Assembly: GCA_019240475.1 (NCBI GenBank)
Contig: JAFAYI010000025.1
Span: 1-64,000, forward strand
Origin: Acidobacteriaceae bacterium
Lineage (GTDB): Bacteria; Acidobacteriota; Terriglobia; Bryobacterales; Bryobacteraceae
Length of the DNA stretch: 64,000 nt
Direction: 5' to 3'
Position 1 is the stretch's first letter. Each line of letters starts with the position of its first letter. The notes below the pieces were generated by a model. It saw only the letters and a program-made list of their open reading frames with translations, did not search any database and was not told the DNA's origin. The position numbers and the translations under genes are program-made. This document shows positions 8,456-17,499 of this stretch, one piece after another.

Positions 8456-10258
8456 ATGTCGGCCTTCGCCTCAACTGAAACCGAATTCGAAGTCGAAACA
8501 AGATACGCTAGCTTTCCTTCCCTTGCGCTCGACTGCGGCATTACGCTGTTGAACCCGGAGGTCGCCTATGAAACATACGGCGAGTTGAACGCGGAGCGCA
8601 CCAACGCGATTTTGGTTCTGCACGCGTTTTCGGGCGACGCGCATGCCGCCGGCGTCAGCCGCGAGTCGGGCCAGCCGGGCTGGTGGAGCGCGATGATCGG
8701 CCCGGGACTCGCCTTCGATACGGATCGGTATTTCGTCATCTCCTCGAACGTACTGGGCGGCTGCCGCGGAACTACGGGCCCCGGTTCGTTGGATCCGGCG
8801 ACCGGCGAACGCTATGCCATGCGCTTTCCGGTCATCACGATCGGCGACATGGTGCGTTTGCAGAAGATGCTGATTGATTCCCTCGGCGTCGAGAGGCTGC
8901 TCGCGGTAGCGGGCGGCTCGATGGGCGGGATGCAGGCGCTCGAATGGACAGTGGCGTATCCGGACGCGGTGGCTGCCGCAATTCCAATCGCGACGACATC
9001 GCGGCACAGCGCGCAACAGATTGCGTTCAACGAAGTGGGGCGCCAGGCCATCATGGCCGACCCGGACTGGAACCAGGGCGACTACTACGATTCGAAGCCG
9101 CCCGCGCGCGGATTGGCGGTCGCGCGCATGGTGGGTCATATCACTTATATGAGCGACGCCTCGATGCGGCAGAAATTCGGCCGCAGGCTGCGCGATCGCG
9201 ACGCGTTCGGGTTCGATTTTTCGGCGGACTTCGAAGTCGAGAGCTATCTGCGCTATCGCGGGAGCCAATTCGTCACTCGGTTCGACGCGAATTCGTATCT
9301 CTACATCACCAAGGCGATGGATTACTTCGATCTCGCGGCGAGCAGAGGATCGCTCGCGGTCGCGTTCGAGCGCACGCGAGCGCGCTTCCTCGTGCTGAGC
9401 TTTACTTCCGATTGGCTCTATCCTACTTATCAATCGCTGGAGACGCTCGCCGCGCTGCGCAGCAGGAACATCGATGCGGCGTTTTGCGAGCTGACCTCGA
9501 ATTACGGACATGACGCTTTTCTGCTGGAAGCGAAAGAGCAGAGCGACATGGTAACCGGGTTTCTGGAGAGCGTGCACCGTGACGTGCAAGCGGCGAAGCG
9601 GGAACCGGAGGCGGCCAAGCGCGCGAGCGCCTCGGTGGCCCAAGAGATTGTGGACCGCTTCGATTACGCGATGATCGCCGAGATTATCGAGCCGGAGTCG
9701 CGGGTCTTGGATTTGGGATGCGGCGACGGGCAGCTTATTGCTTGGCTCGGCGAGCACAAGCGGGTAGACGGCCGCGGAGTCGAGATCGATCCCGGCAACG
9801 TGCGGCGCGCGATCGCCCGCGGCGTTTCGGTTTATCAGAGCGACATCGAGCAAGGCCTGGCGGATTACCCGGACGGCGCCTTCGATTTCGTTATCTTGAG
9901 CCACACTCTTCAGGAGATGCGCTATCCGATGCGAGTGCTGCGCGAGATGCTGCGCGTGGGCCGGCATGCCATTGTGACATTTCCGAATTTCGGCCATTGG
10001 AGCACGCGCTTGGCGCATCTGGTGAGCGGCCGGTCTCCAAACACCAAGCTGTTTCCCTATCCGTGGCACGATTCGCCGAACTTGCATTTTCTGACCATCC
10101 ACGATTTTCTGGCGCTTTGCCGGGAACAGAGCTGGATCGTGGAGCGCCAGATCTTCGTGCGAGGCAATCGCGAGGCGCGCGTGCTCCCGAACGTGTTTGC
10201 GGAAGTCGCCGTCTTTTCGATCCGCTCGTCGGATGCGTCGGCCGCCGCCGGAGCGTAG
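8456..10258 (+). CDS. metXW: Fused homoserine O-acetyltransferase (MetX) and MetW methyltransferase-like protein
   Basis: Residues 1 to about 375 form an alpha/beta-hydrolase of the MetX family, which acylates homoserine to start methionine synthesis. The nucleophile elbow AGGSMGGMQ places the catalytic serine at 155; Asp is expected in FTSDWLYP, and His352 is in NYGHDAF. A 20-30 residue linker leads to a class I methyltransferase fold (about 395-590) with the SAM-binding loop [11 protein letters not shown] and the FPNFGHW motif of MetW. MetX and MetW are normally separate adjacent genes; here one frame runs through both with no internal stop. MetW supports MetX activity in known organisms, so fusion would fix a 1:1 ratio. 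Acetyl versus succinyl preference cannot be read by eye. Confidence 0.9.
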   Translation: MSAFASTETEFEVETRYASFPSLALDCGITLLNPEVAYETYGELNAERTNAILVLHAFSGDAHAAGVSRESGQPGWWSAMIGPGLAFDTDRYFVISSNVLGGCRGTTGPGSLDPATGERYAMRFPVITIGDMVRLQKMLIDSLGVERLLAVAGGSMGGMQALEWTVAYPDAVAAAIPIATTSRHSAQQIAFNEVGRQAIMADPDWNQGDYYDSKPPARGLAVARMVGHITYMSDASMRQKFGRRLRDRDAFGFDFSADFEVESYLRYRGSQFVTRFDANSYLYITKAMDYFDLAASRGSLAVAFERTRARFLVLSFTSDWLYPTYQSLETLAALRSRNIDAAFCELTSNYGHDAFLLEAKEQSDMVTGFLESVHRDVQAAKREPEAAKRASASVAQEIVDRFDYAMIAEIIEPESRVLDLGCGDGQLIAWLGEHKRVDGRGVEIDPGNVRRAIARGVSVYQSDIEQGLADYPDGAFDFVILSHTLQEMRYPMRVLREMLRVGRHAIVTFPNFGHWSTRLAHLVSGRSPNTKLFPYPWHDSPNLHFLTIHDFLALCREQSWIVERQIFVRGNREARVLPNVFAEVAVFSIRSSDASAAAGA

Positions 10259-10277
10259 GCGTCGATCGCCCATTCGC

Positions 10278-10955
10278 TCAACTCGGCTCTGAAGCGCGCG
10301 CCGCCGATTCGGTCGAGATCATCCACTGAATGGCGTACTGCACCAGCTCGCGCGAGTTCCGAAGCGCGAGTTTCTCTTTGAGGTGAGCCTGGTAGGTTTC
10401 GACCGTCTTGACGCTCAAGTGCAGCTCGTCGGCGATCTGGCGCGTGCCGTGTCCTTCTCCCATCAGGCGCAGCACTTCGAGCTCGCGATCGGAGAGTTCG
10501 TCGATGAAAGAGTGATGGGCGTGCGCCGGGCCGGCGCTCACAAAGCGCTGCAGCATTTTGTTAGCGATGCGCGGACTGACATAAACTTCCCGGTTCAGAA
10601 TACGGCGTAGCGCGACGAGCACGTTCTCGGTCGCTTCCTGCTTCATGATGTAGCCGTTTGCTCCGGCGCGAAGGGCCCGTTCGGCGTAAATCGACTCATC
10701 GTGCATGGAGAGGATCAGGACCGGCAGCATGGGATCCTTGGCGCGCACGCTCTTGAGAAGATCGAGCCCGTCGGGGCCGTGCAAGGAAATGTCGACGATC
10801 AAGATATCAGGCTTAAGGGCCTCTATCATCTGCAGAGCGCTTGGGGCGTCTTCCGCGGCGCCGCAGACGGCGAGATCGGGCTCGCGGCGGACCATCTGCG
10901 CGAGTCCTTCGCGCACGATGGGGTGGTCGTCTACGATAAAGACCTTGCGTTGCAT
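10278..10955 (-). CDS. NarL/FixJ-type response regulator
   Basis: A 225-residue two-domain regulator. The receiver (about 1-120) has the acidic pair in VFIVDDHP, the phospho-acceptor Asp in LIVDISLHGPDG, Thr/Ser in LILSMHD and Lys in GYIMKQE. The C-terminal LuxR-type helix-turn-helix (about 155-215) has LSDRELEVLRLMGEG and LHLSVKTVETYQ. An open frame extends upstream to 11450 but has no homology to anything sensible and overlaps the FUSC gene, so the ATG at 10955 is the start. The gene lies 26 bases after the FUSC gene on the same strand, so they are probably one operon. No kinase is adjacent, so the input signal is unknown. Confidence 0.9.
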   Translation of the reverse strand: MQRKVFIVDDHPIVREGLAQMVRREPDLAVCGAAEDAPSALQMIEALKPDILIVDISLHGPDGLDLLKSVRAKDPMLPVLILSMHDESIYAERALRAGANGYIMKQEATENVLVALRRILNREVYVSPRIANKMLQRFVSAGPAHAHHSFIDELSDRELEVLRLMGEGHGTRQIADELHLSVKTVETYQAHLKEKLALRNSRELVQYAIQWMISTESAARASEPS

Positions 10956-10981
10956 GAAGGGGCAGCGCCTTGGCCATTCTA

Positions 10982-13183
10982 TTACGTTTCGGGCCAGAGG
11001 CTGCCGAGCGATTTGAGAACGCCGGCCGAGGGCTGGCCGGCGATGTAGCGCATAACCTGCTCGCGCAAGCTGTTGAGCGAAGTGGTCACCACGTCGGTTT
11101 GGCTGAGGATGAATTCGTCGGCGGGCGAGAAGCTGTCGCGTGCGGCGACCAGGCGGCTGTGATCTTCGCGCAGCTTGGGAAGCGTCTGCGTGGCGGCCGG
11201 GGAGCCGCGCAGCGCCGTCGCAAGAAAATATAGCGTGAACTCGACATCGGTAGCAAAGGTCTCGAACGCTTCGGGAGCGGTTTGCGGCTGGCGATTTCCG
11301 GCCCCGGCTTCGATGGCCATGATGGCGTGCACCAGCGCGTAGGAGCTGGCGAGGATCGAAGTCAGCGTCTGAAGCCTTTCGGCGCTGATGCCGGGTTCCG
11401 AGGCGACGCGGTCGGCGGAGGCTTCGGCGGCCGAGCGGGCGCGCCGCCAAGCCCGGCGCGTTTCGTCGAGCCGCGATTCGATCTCAGTATCCTCGCGCGT
11501 GAAGCGGTTCACGACGGCGCGGAAATAGGCGCGAGCGGCGTCAAGCATTTCGGCAAGCGATTCGGAGACTTGGGTGCGCTCCCAGGTCGGCCACAGCGCG
11601 TATGCGGCGAGCGCGATCAAGCCTCCGATGGCGGTGTTGGCGCCGCGTTGCAAAACTACTTCGCGCGGAGAGACGCCGGTGGCCGCGATCAGGAAAACAA
11701 TCAGGCCTGTGATCGCGACGCTGAAGAGGCCGTAATTGGCGGGCCCGACGAAGCGCATCAGGAACGTAAAAGTGCCGACCAGGAAGAGTTGGGTGAGCGG
11801 CGATTCCGGGAAAAAATGATAGAGCAGCGTCGCGAGGCCGAGTCCAGCGAACGTGCCGGCGAGGCGCAGGACGCCGCGGCTGAAGGTCGTGCCGAAATCG
11901 GGCTTGAGCACGACCGCGATGGTCATGGGAATCCAATAGGCGCGTCGGCCGTTGATAGAGCGGCCGATCGCGTCGCCGAGCGACACCCAGACTGCGAGTC
12001 GAATGGCGTGGCGGAAGAAAGCGGATCGCGGATCGAGATTCGCGCGGAGGATAGCGATCCAGCTTTTCATCTGGTATTTCCAGGGGCGCGACATCTCGAG
12101 CCGCGCGAAGGCGTCGAGGCCCGCGGGAACCGCGTTTAAAGCGAGCGCGGCGACGGCCCGTAGCTGGCCGGCCAGCACTTCAATGGCGGACGCTGCGTCG
12201 GGGCCGATCCCGGGGTCCGGATTCTTTTCGAGCGATTGCGCCTGCTTGGCAGAATCTTGTACCTGGGCGAGCAGGTCTGGCGCCTGCGTCGCGCATTCGC
12301 CGGAGGTGAGGCATTCGCCGATAGCGGCAAGCAGCCGCGACGTAGTTACAAGCAGCTTGTCGATGCGCTCGGCCCGGGATTCGGGAGCGGGCGGCTGCGC
12401 ATTTTCGGCGCCCGCGACTTGATCGCGCAGCCGTGCGAGCACGAAGGCGGACATGCGGATGCGATCGGCTTGATCCAACAGGAGACGGAAGCGTTCGCCT
12501 TCCGTCGAGTAATCGCGGCCGAGCGCGTCGAGCGTATCTTGCACCTCCTGGGACGGCGCTTTGAGCGGAGTGGAAGAGAGCGGGTCGGAATGAGGGCCGA
12601 TCTCGTTTGCGAGCGCAAGATAGACGCCGGCGACCGCGCGCCGTTCCGGCTGGTAGCGGCGCAGCGGCCAGGAGAGTAGAGCAAGAGCCGTTTGAAGCAA
12701 TCCGCCGAGCAGAACGAGCAATGCCGTGTAGAGCGCGCCTTTGAAGGTGGTGACGCCGCGGGCGGCAAACACGATGAGAGCGACAAGAGTGTTGAGGCCC
12801 AGGTCGCCGGCCCGAGTGCTGATGGAGATCATCAAGCCGGCGGTGAACGCCCAACAGAACGTGAGCGTGACGGCCACCCAGTTCGTCGCGCCCGAGAAAG
12901 AGCCGACGAAAACGGCGACGGCGCCAAGAATGGTCCAGGCCAGCATGCGGCGGGCGCGCTGCGAATAGGGATCGCGGCCGTCGGAATACGACACATTGAG
13001 GGCGCCGGTGGTGACGGCGACCGCGCCCAGCGCATTGCCGAATGCCATGCCGATGGCCAGAGGCGCGGCCACCCCGGCGGAGTTGCGCAACGCCAGCCAT
13101 TTGCTGTTGATCTTGCTCCGGTCCAGGCGCGTCAAGCTGCGCCAGAGAGCGGCAACGGGGGCGGGCGGCGGATTAGAGGCCAT
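10982..13183 (-). CDS. FUSC (YccS/aromatic-acid-exporter-like) inner-membrane protein
   Basis: A 733-residue membrane protein with two hydrophobic blocks (about 35-170 and 395-530) separated and followed by soluble helical regions, the architecture of the FUSC superfamily that includes YccS, YhfK and the AaeB efflux subunit. The second block carries the segment RRAYWIPMTIAVVLKPDFG, close to the characteristic YWxxLT-like FUSC signature, and the VLQRGANTAIGGLIALAAY segment. Family members are linked to export of aromatic acids or to cell-envelope stress, but the substrate here is unknown. It precedes a response regulator gene by 26 bases. No membrane-fusion partner (AaeA type) is nearby, which argues against an AaeAB-type pump. 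Confidence 0.85.
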   Translation of the reverse strand: MASNPPPAPVAALWRSLTRLDRSKINSKWLALRNSAGVAAPLAIGMAFGNALGAVAVTTGALNVSYSDGRDPYSQRARRMLAWTILGAVAVFVGSFSGATNWVAVTLTFCWAFTAGLMISISTRAGDLGLNTLVALIVFAARGVTTFKGALYTALLVLLGGLLQTALALLSWPLRRYQPERRAVAGVYLALANEIGPHSDPLSSTPLKAPSQEVQDTLDALGRDYSTEGERFRLLLDQADRIRMSAFVLARLRDQVAGAENAQPPAPESRAERIDKLLVTTSRLLAAIGECLTSGECATQAPDLLAQVQDSAKQAQSLEKNPDPGIGPDAASAIEVLAGQLRAVAALALNAVPAGLDAFARLEMSRPWKYQMKSWIAILRANLDPRSAFFRHAIRLAVWVSLGDAIGRSINGRRAYWIPMTIAVVLKPDFGTTFSRGVLRLAGTFAGLGLATLLYHFFPESPLTQLFLVGTFTFLMRFVGPANYGLFSVAITGLIVFLIAATGVSPREVVLQRGANTAIGGLIALAAYALWPTWERTQVSESLAEMLDAARAYFRAVVNRFTREDTEIESRLDETRRAWRRARSAAEASADRVASEPGISAERLQTLTSILASSYALVHAIMAIEAGAGNRQPQTAPEAFETFATDVEFTLYFLATALRGSPAATQTLPKLREDHSRLVAARDSFSPADEFILSQTDVVTTSLNSLREQVMRYIAGQPSAGVLKSLGSLWPET

Positions 13184-13232
13184 TGTGCAGGCGGCGTCCC
13201 AAATGTGGCAGCAAGCGATGTGGCTCGAAGCT

Positions 13233-13263
13233 TTGCAAAGGCGTGTTCGCCTGACAAGATAAT
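13233..13263 (+). promoter_or_regulatory. Possible promoter with internal palindrome
   Basis: TTGCAA (13233-13238) and GATAAT (13258-13263) are 19 bases apart, upstream of the phosphoesterase gene starting at 13282. The spacer contains the inverted repeat AGGCG-TGTT-CGCCT (13239-13252), a plausible operator between the two boxes. The wide spacer lowers confidence. Confidence 0.3.
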
Positions 13264-13281
13264 GTTAATAGGCCGTCGCAC

Positions 13282-15042
13282 ATGCGATTCATTTTGGGGT
13301 GTGTCTTATGGGCGTCGCTTGCTCGGGGAGCAGTATTGACGCCGGTTTGGGTGGAGCTTGCGCCGGACGGGCAGGCGCTGGCGCGGACGATTGTGGATTC
13401 GGAGCAGGATTGCCCGGTTCTGCAGGCCGACGGCGCGGCGCTCGCTATGACCGTTCGCGCGGGCGCGCCGGCGGAGTTCAAGCCGGCCTGCGAGGCGCCG
13501 ATTCCCCGTGATGCCAGGAGATTGCGTTGGAGCGGCAAAGAGCTGCCACTGCCGAAGACGCCGCAAGAGGTTGTCGTGTTCGGGGACACCGGCTGCCGCG
13601 TAAAGGGCGTGCTGATTCAAAACTGCGACGATCCAAATGCCTGGCCGCTGAAGGCCGTGGCGACGCGCATCGAGGCCGCCAGGCCGGATTTGATTATTCA
13701 CGTCGGCGATTATCTCTATCGGGAAAGCAAGTGTCCGGTCCCGAGCGCGGGATGCGAGGGTCCATATGGCGACAACTGGCTGACGTGGAATGCGGACTTC
13801 TTCGCGCCGGCCGCCAAGGCGCTGGGCGCCGCCCCATGGGCCTTTTCGCGAGGCAATCACGAGAGCTGCAAGCGTGCCTGGAAAGGATGGTTTTACTATT
13901 TGTACCCGGGACCGTTTCCGGGCGCGTGCGAGGATTCGAAACCGTATGTGGCGGAAGCGGGCAAGCTGCGCGTTGGCATGCTGGACACGGCGGCCACGCT
14001 AGATGGCAACGAGCCGCCGGCGGACTTGCAGCGCATCGCGGCGGATCTCGCGGCGCTGTCGGGCAAGGTGGATTGGGTGGCGGATCATCATCCTTTCTGG
14101 GGATTCGATATGGTGGGCGCGTCTTCAAATGCGGTCGTCACGCGCGAGACGCTTGAGCCGGCATGGCGGCAGGCGAAACCGCAAGGCGTGCGGCTGGTTC
14201 TTTCCGGACACGTGCACCTGTTTGAGTTTCTGGTCGGGACGGGCCAGCGGCCGAACCAATTGATTGCCGGAGACGGCGGCACTCAGCTCGATGCCGGCAT
14301 AACGGGGGCGGCTGCGTCGGCGGGAAGCGTAGAGCACGATTTCGGTTTTACCGTGATGACGCGCGCGCCGGCGGGCTGGGATTTGATGCTCAAGAATTCA
14401 CGCGGAACTGCGCTGATCGGGTGCGCGTTGCCGGATAACGGAGCGGCCTCCTGCCGGCAGGTGGGCGGGTCTGCGCCGGTTTCGAAAGACGAGCGGCCTC
14501 CGCCCAGCAGTGAGTCTAATGCTTTGACCGTGCGCGGGAAATGGGACAACTTTGTTAGCGAGACCGCGAGTTTGCTCACGCTGGGGGCCGGCATCTTCAA
14601 CGGCGGAACGTCGTACCTAACCGCCACCGATCCCAAGTACGGCAGGGGTTTCGGAGCTTTGACCGAAGACGTGGGCGCCTCCATGGCCGACATCGCGACG
14701 GAAAATTTCTTTGCCGATTTCATGCTGGCGTCGGCGTTTCATGAGGACCCGCGGTACTTTCGCATGGGGCCGGGGCACAAAGTAATGGCGCGAGCGGTTT
14801 ATGCCGTCAGCCGGACGTTGATTGTACGAACCGATTCTGGCGGCGAGAGCTTCGACTGGTCAAACATCATCGGCACGGGAATGAGCGCGGCGCTTTCAAA
14901 TACGTACTATCCGCCCGCGAGCCGCGGCCAACATTCTACCGTCGTGCATTTCGGCCTGAGCATCATGGGTACCGGCCTGGCGAAACTCGCGCCGGAGTTC
15001 TGGCCCGACATCCAGCGGAAGTTCGCGCATAAGCGGCAGTAA
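13282..15042 (+). CDS. Exported metallophosphoesterase fused to an acidobacterial outer-membrane-like domain
   Basis: A signal peptide (about 1-16) is followed by a calcineurin-like phosphoesterase (about 93-390) with the full metal set: GDTG (Asp102), HVGDYLY (Asp143), GNHE (Asn192, His193), DHHPFW (His269/270) and SGHVHLF (His310, His312). After a Pro/Ser-rich linker (about 395-415) comes a second domain of about 170 residues. Its segments SAFHEDPRYFRMG, IVRTDSGGESFDWSN, SNTYYPP and EFWPDIQRKF resemble a family that I recall mainly from Acidobacteria and that is thought to be envelope-associated. The substrate is unknown. The fusion suggests a phosphatase or nuclease tethered at the outer membrane; that is inference. 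Confidence 0.75.
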   Translation: MRFILGCVLWASLARGAVLTPVWVELAPDGQALARTIVDSEQDCPVLQADGAALAMTVRAGAPAEFKPACEAPIPRDARRLRWSGKELPLPKTPQEVVVFGDTGCRVKGVLIQNCDDPNAWPLKAVATRIEAARPDLIIHVGDYLYRESKCPVPSAGCEGPYGDNWLTWNADFFAPAAKALGAAPWAFSRGNHESCKRAWKGWFYYLYPGPFPGACEDSKPYVAEAGKLRVGMLDTAATLDGNEPPADLQRIAADLAALSGKVDWVADHHPFWGFDMVGASSNAVVTRETLEPAWRQAKPQGVRLVLSGHVHLFEFLVGTGQRPNQLIAGDGGTQLDAGITGAAASAGSVEHDFGFTVMTRAPAGWDLMLKNSRGTALIGCALPDNGAASCRQVGGSAPVSKDERPPPSSESNALTVRGKWDNFVSETASLLTLGAGIFNGGTSYLTATDPKYGRGFGALTEDVGASMADIATENFFADFMLASAFHEDPRYFRMGPGHKVMARAVYAVSRTLIVRTDSGGESFDWSNIIGTGMSAALSNTYYPPASRGQHSTVVHFGLSIMGTGLAKLAPEFWPDIQRKFAHKRQ

Positions 15043-15053
15043 GGAAGAACTCG

Positions 15054-15845
15054 TTAGGCGAGCAGCACTTCGATTCCGCGAGCGCGAAGTTTTTCGACAT
15101 CCGATAGGGGCGCGCCGATGTCGGTCACGACGCGATGGATGCCGCGGAGGTCGGAGATCAGGGAAAGGCTGCGATGGCCGAACTTGCTCGAATCGGCGAG
15201 CACGGTCACTTGGGTTGCGGAATCCATCATCAGCCGATTAAGTTGGGCCTCCATGATGTCGAGCGTGGTGAGCCCGACGTCCAGATCCAGACCGACGGTG
15301 CTCATGAAGCAATGATCGGCGTGCAACGACTGCATCATCTGCTCGGCGTGCGGGCCTACGAAAGCGGTTGACGGATGGCGCAGAAATCCGCCCAGCATTA
15401 CAAGCGAGATGCTGGGAAGATCGGCAAGCCTGGTGGCGACGTTCAGCGCGTAGGTGATGACGGTCATGCCATCGTGGCCGTTGCGGCGGATCTGGGAGGC
15501 AAGCTCGGCTGAGGTGGAACCCGTGCAAAGAATGACCGTTTGCAGCGGGCGAATCAACTGCGCGGCGATTTGCGCGATCCGCACCTTCTCGTCGTGATGC
15601 ATGCCTTCCCGCACCTTCAGCGGGTGCTCTGGGGCAGCCGCCAGAGGTTTGATGCCGCCGCCGTGAGAGCGTACCAGGGCTCCGCTTTCAGAGAGAGCGT
15701 CGAGATCGCCGCGCGCCGTCACCGCCGAAACGCCGAAGCGTTGGACCACTTCTTCGACCGTGATCCTTCCGTTTTCGCCGAGGACACCGAGGATTTCGCG
15801 CCGGCGTTCTTCCGCAAGCAGGCGGTTGGGCGGTCGTTTAGGCAT
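15054..15845 (-). CDS. DeoR/GlpR family transcriptional regulator
   Basis: A 263-residue regulator with an N-terminal winged helix (about 10-65: RRREILGVLGENGRITVEEV, FGVSAVTARGDLDAL, GALVRSHGGG) and a C-terminal DeoR sensor domain of the ISOCOT fold (about 80-260), which in the family binds phosphorylated sugars. The ATG at 15845 begins MPKRPPNRLLAEERR. It is separated from the YheT gene by 113 bases on the same strand. No sugar transport or catabolic operon is adjacent, so the regulon is unknown. It is convergent with the phosphoesterase gene. Confidence 0.88.
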   Translation of the reverse strand: MPKRPPNRLLAEERRREILGVLGENGRITVEEVVQRFGVSAVTARGDLDALSESGALVRSHGGGIKPLAAAPEHPLKVREGMHHDEKVRIAQIAAQLIRPLQTVILCTGSTSAELASQIRRNGHDGMTVITYALNVATRLADLPSISLVMLGGFLRHPSTAFVGPHAEQMMQSLHADHCFMSTVGLDLDVGLTTLDIMEAQLNRLMMDSATQVTVLADSSKFGHRSLSLISDLRGIHRVVTDIGAPLSDVEKLRARGIEVLLA

Positions 15846-15958
15846 TCCGCGGTTTCAAGTCCTGTTCACGCATCGCGCAGGTCTATTTGTGTTCCCGCTT
15901 ACCTTTGGAAGGCGCTCGCGAGGGCAGCTTTCATGGGCTGCCGTGGTGCTATCTTACA

Positions 15959-16981
15959 TTACCTTTCGCGGATTGCAAACTCTTTTCTTTCGAATGGTAT
16001 CTTTTGCTTTCCTTTACCGGAAATCTCCGACCCCAAGCAGCTCTCCATCCAATCGAGCGCGACTTGATCGAGCCAGAATCGGCTCGGGCCGCGGGCTAGA
16101 AAACCGAGGTGCCCGCCGTGCTCGGTTGCGATGAGGGTGAGCGCGGGATTAGTATCGAAGGCGGGATGCGAATACACCGAGAAGGGGACGAGCGGATCGT
16201 CTTTCGAGCATAGGACGAGCGTGGGAACTCGAATGCCGTCCAGATAGTGCATCGACGATTGCGTTGCGTAGTAGTTGGCGGCGGTTCCGAAGCCGAACAG
16301 CGGCGCGGTGACAAGATCGTCGAACTCCCAGACGGTCTTCACGTTGCCCAGCCCGGAAGTGGGATAGAGATGAGGCGCCGACCGCCTCTTGCGCCGGATG
16401 CGATTGCATAGAGCGCGTAAGAAACGTTTGGAGTATAGAATGTTCGAGCGCTTTTCGAGCGATCGGACGCAGGTTGCGAGGTCGATGGGAGTGGAGACGG
16501 CGCAGAAACCGGCAACCAGATCCGTCTCGCCCAATTCACCGGCGAGCTTGAGCGCGACATTGCCCCCGAGGGAAAAGCCCATGACGAATGCCGGACCAAA
16601 GTGGCGCTCGCGAATGTCTTCGAGGATGGCGCGCGTGTCGGAGGTCAGGCCGGAGTGATACATCGTCTCGCAGAGATCTTCGGTGCCGCCGCAGGTCCGG
16701 GAGTTGACGCGGTGAACGCCGAATCCGCGCAGCAGGGCGGCCTGCGAAAGGCTATTCATGTAGCCGGAATCCGCCGAGCCTTCGAGACCGTGCAGCAGCA
16801 CCAACTGGGCGCGGGCGCCCGAGTGAGGCTGGTGTTCGAGCGCGACGATGGTCGTGGACGAATCGATCCGATAGTGACGGCGCGTGGCCGGGAACTGCGG
16901 ATCGATGGCGCGCCGCCAGAAATTGCCGGCGATGGTGAGAATGTGGGGATTGCGGACCAGCGGCCTGAAAGGGGGAGCCAA
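15959..16981 (-). CDS. YheT-family alpha/beta hydrolase
   Basis: A 340-residue hydrolase of the YheT/EMB8 group, putative esterases of unknown physiological substrate. The family N-terminus FRPLVRNPHILTIAGNFWRR, the oxyanion segment LLHGLEGSADSGY, the motif NSRTCGGTE and the nucleophile elbow MGFSLGGNVAL are visible; the catalytic Asp is probably in CSKDDPLVP and His in EHGGHLGF. No ATG fits the conserved N-terminus; the best start is TTG at 16981, with weak ribosome-binding support. It lies 30 bases after the DUF4126 gene in the same direction. Confidence 0.85.
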   Translation of the reverse strand: MAPPFRPLVRNPHILTIAGNFWRRAIDPQFPATRRHYRIDSSTTIVALEHQPHSGARAQLVLLHGLEGSADSGYMNSLSQAALLRGFGVHRVNSRTCGGTEDLCETMYHSGLTSDTRAILEDIRERHFGPAFVMGFSLGGNVALKLAGELGETDLVAGFCAVSTPIDLATCVRSLEKRSNILYSKRFLRALCNRIRRKRRSAPHLYPTSGLGNVKTVWEFDDLVTAPLFGFGTAANYYATQSSMHYLDGIRVPTLVLCSKDDPLVPFSVYSHPAFDTNPALTLIATEHGGHLGFLARGPSRFWLDQVALDWMESCLGSEISGKGKQKIPFERKEFAIRER

Positions 16982-17011
16982 GTCCGATTTTAACGGCCTT
17001 TGCGGGTGAAT

Positions 17012-17464
17012 TCAAAAACGCGAGACGATGAGGAACGCGCCGGCGATGGCGATAGCGTCTTCTAGTAAGGCGATGGGCAGATCCTTGCCGCCAATAGCGG
17101 CGACCAGTCTCGCGCGGAATTCGTAGCCGCCGAGAGTACCTACGATTGCGCCGAGGATGCCAGCGACAAGGCCGCCCGTCCAGCCTCCCAGAGCCGCTCC
17201 GCAGATGGCGCCGCTGACGATGCGCGCGCCGAATCCGATCGGCGCTTTGCGGCTCGGTGTATTGGGAAGTTTATCGGCAATGAGTTCGCCGAGCGCAAGC
17301 AATGTGAAGATGTAGGGCGTTGCCGCGAATCCGAAAAATGCGAGCTTGGTGTTCTCCAGGTGCAGCCAGCCCCACCGCGCGGCCCAACTGACGGCGGCGG
17401 GCGCTGTCATGGAGCGAAGGCCGGCAACAATGCCTATCAGAAACGCAAGAATGTACCCGGTCAT
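17012..17464 (-). CDS. DUF4126 family small membrane protein
   Basis: A 150-residue, very hydrophobic protein with about four membrane helices and Gly-rich packing (GGWTGGLVAGILGAIVGTLGG). The start MTGYILAFLIGIVAGLRSMTAPA and the motif ELIADKLPNTPSR match the DUF4126 family, whose role is unknown. It faces the AddB-like gene across a very short divergent gap, with an AT-rich stretch (17481-17494) that could serve promoters in both directions. It probably leads the short minus-strand unit with the YheT hydrolase. Confidence 0.82.
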   Translation of the reverse strand: MTGYILAFLIGIVAGLRSMTAPAAVSWAARWGWLHLENTKLAFFGFAATPYIFTLLALGELIADKLPNTPSRKAPIGFGARIVSGAICGAALGGWTGGLVAGILGAIVGTLGGYEFRARLVAAIGGKDLPIALLEDAIAIAGAFLIVSRF

Positions 17465-17499
17465 CGGTGGTCCCCCGCGATAATAAACTATACTCCTTC

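Noticed and set aside
8471..10273. 600-codon open frame antisense to metXW
   Set aside because: It mirrors the fused gene codon for codon in a GC-rich sequence and its product is Arg/His-rich with no motif; the plus strand has all MetX and MetW motifs.
10956..11450. N-terminal extension of the response regulator to 11450
   Set aside because: The extra sequence is low-complexity and lies inside the FUSC gene in another frame; the ATG at 10955 begins the receiver exactly.
15923..15942. GGCAGC/GCTGCC hairpin between the YheT and DeoR genes as terminator
   Set aside because: Six-bp stem without T-tract on either strand, so not an intrinsic terminator.
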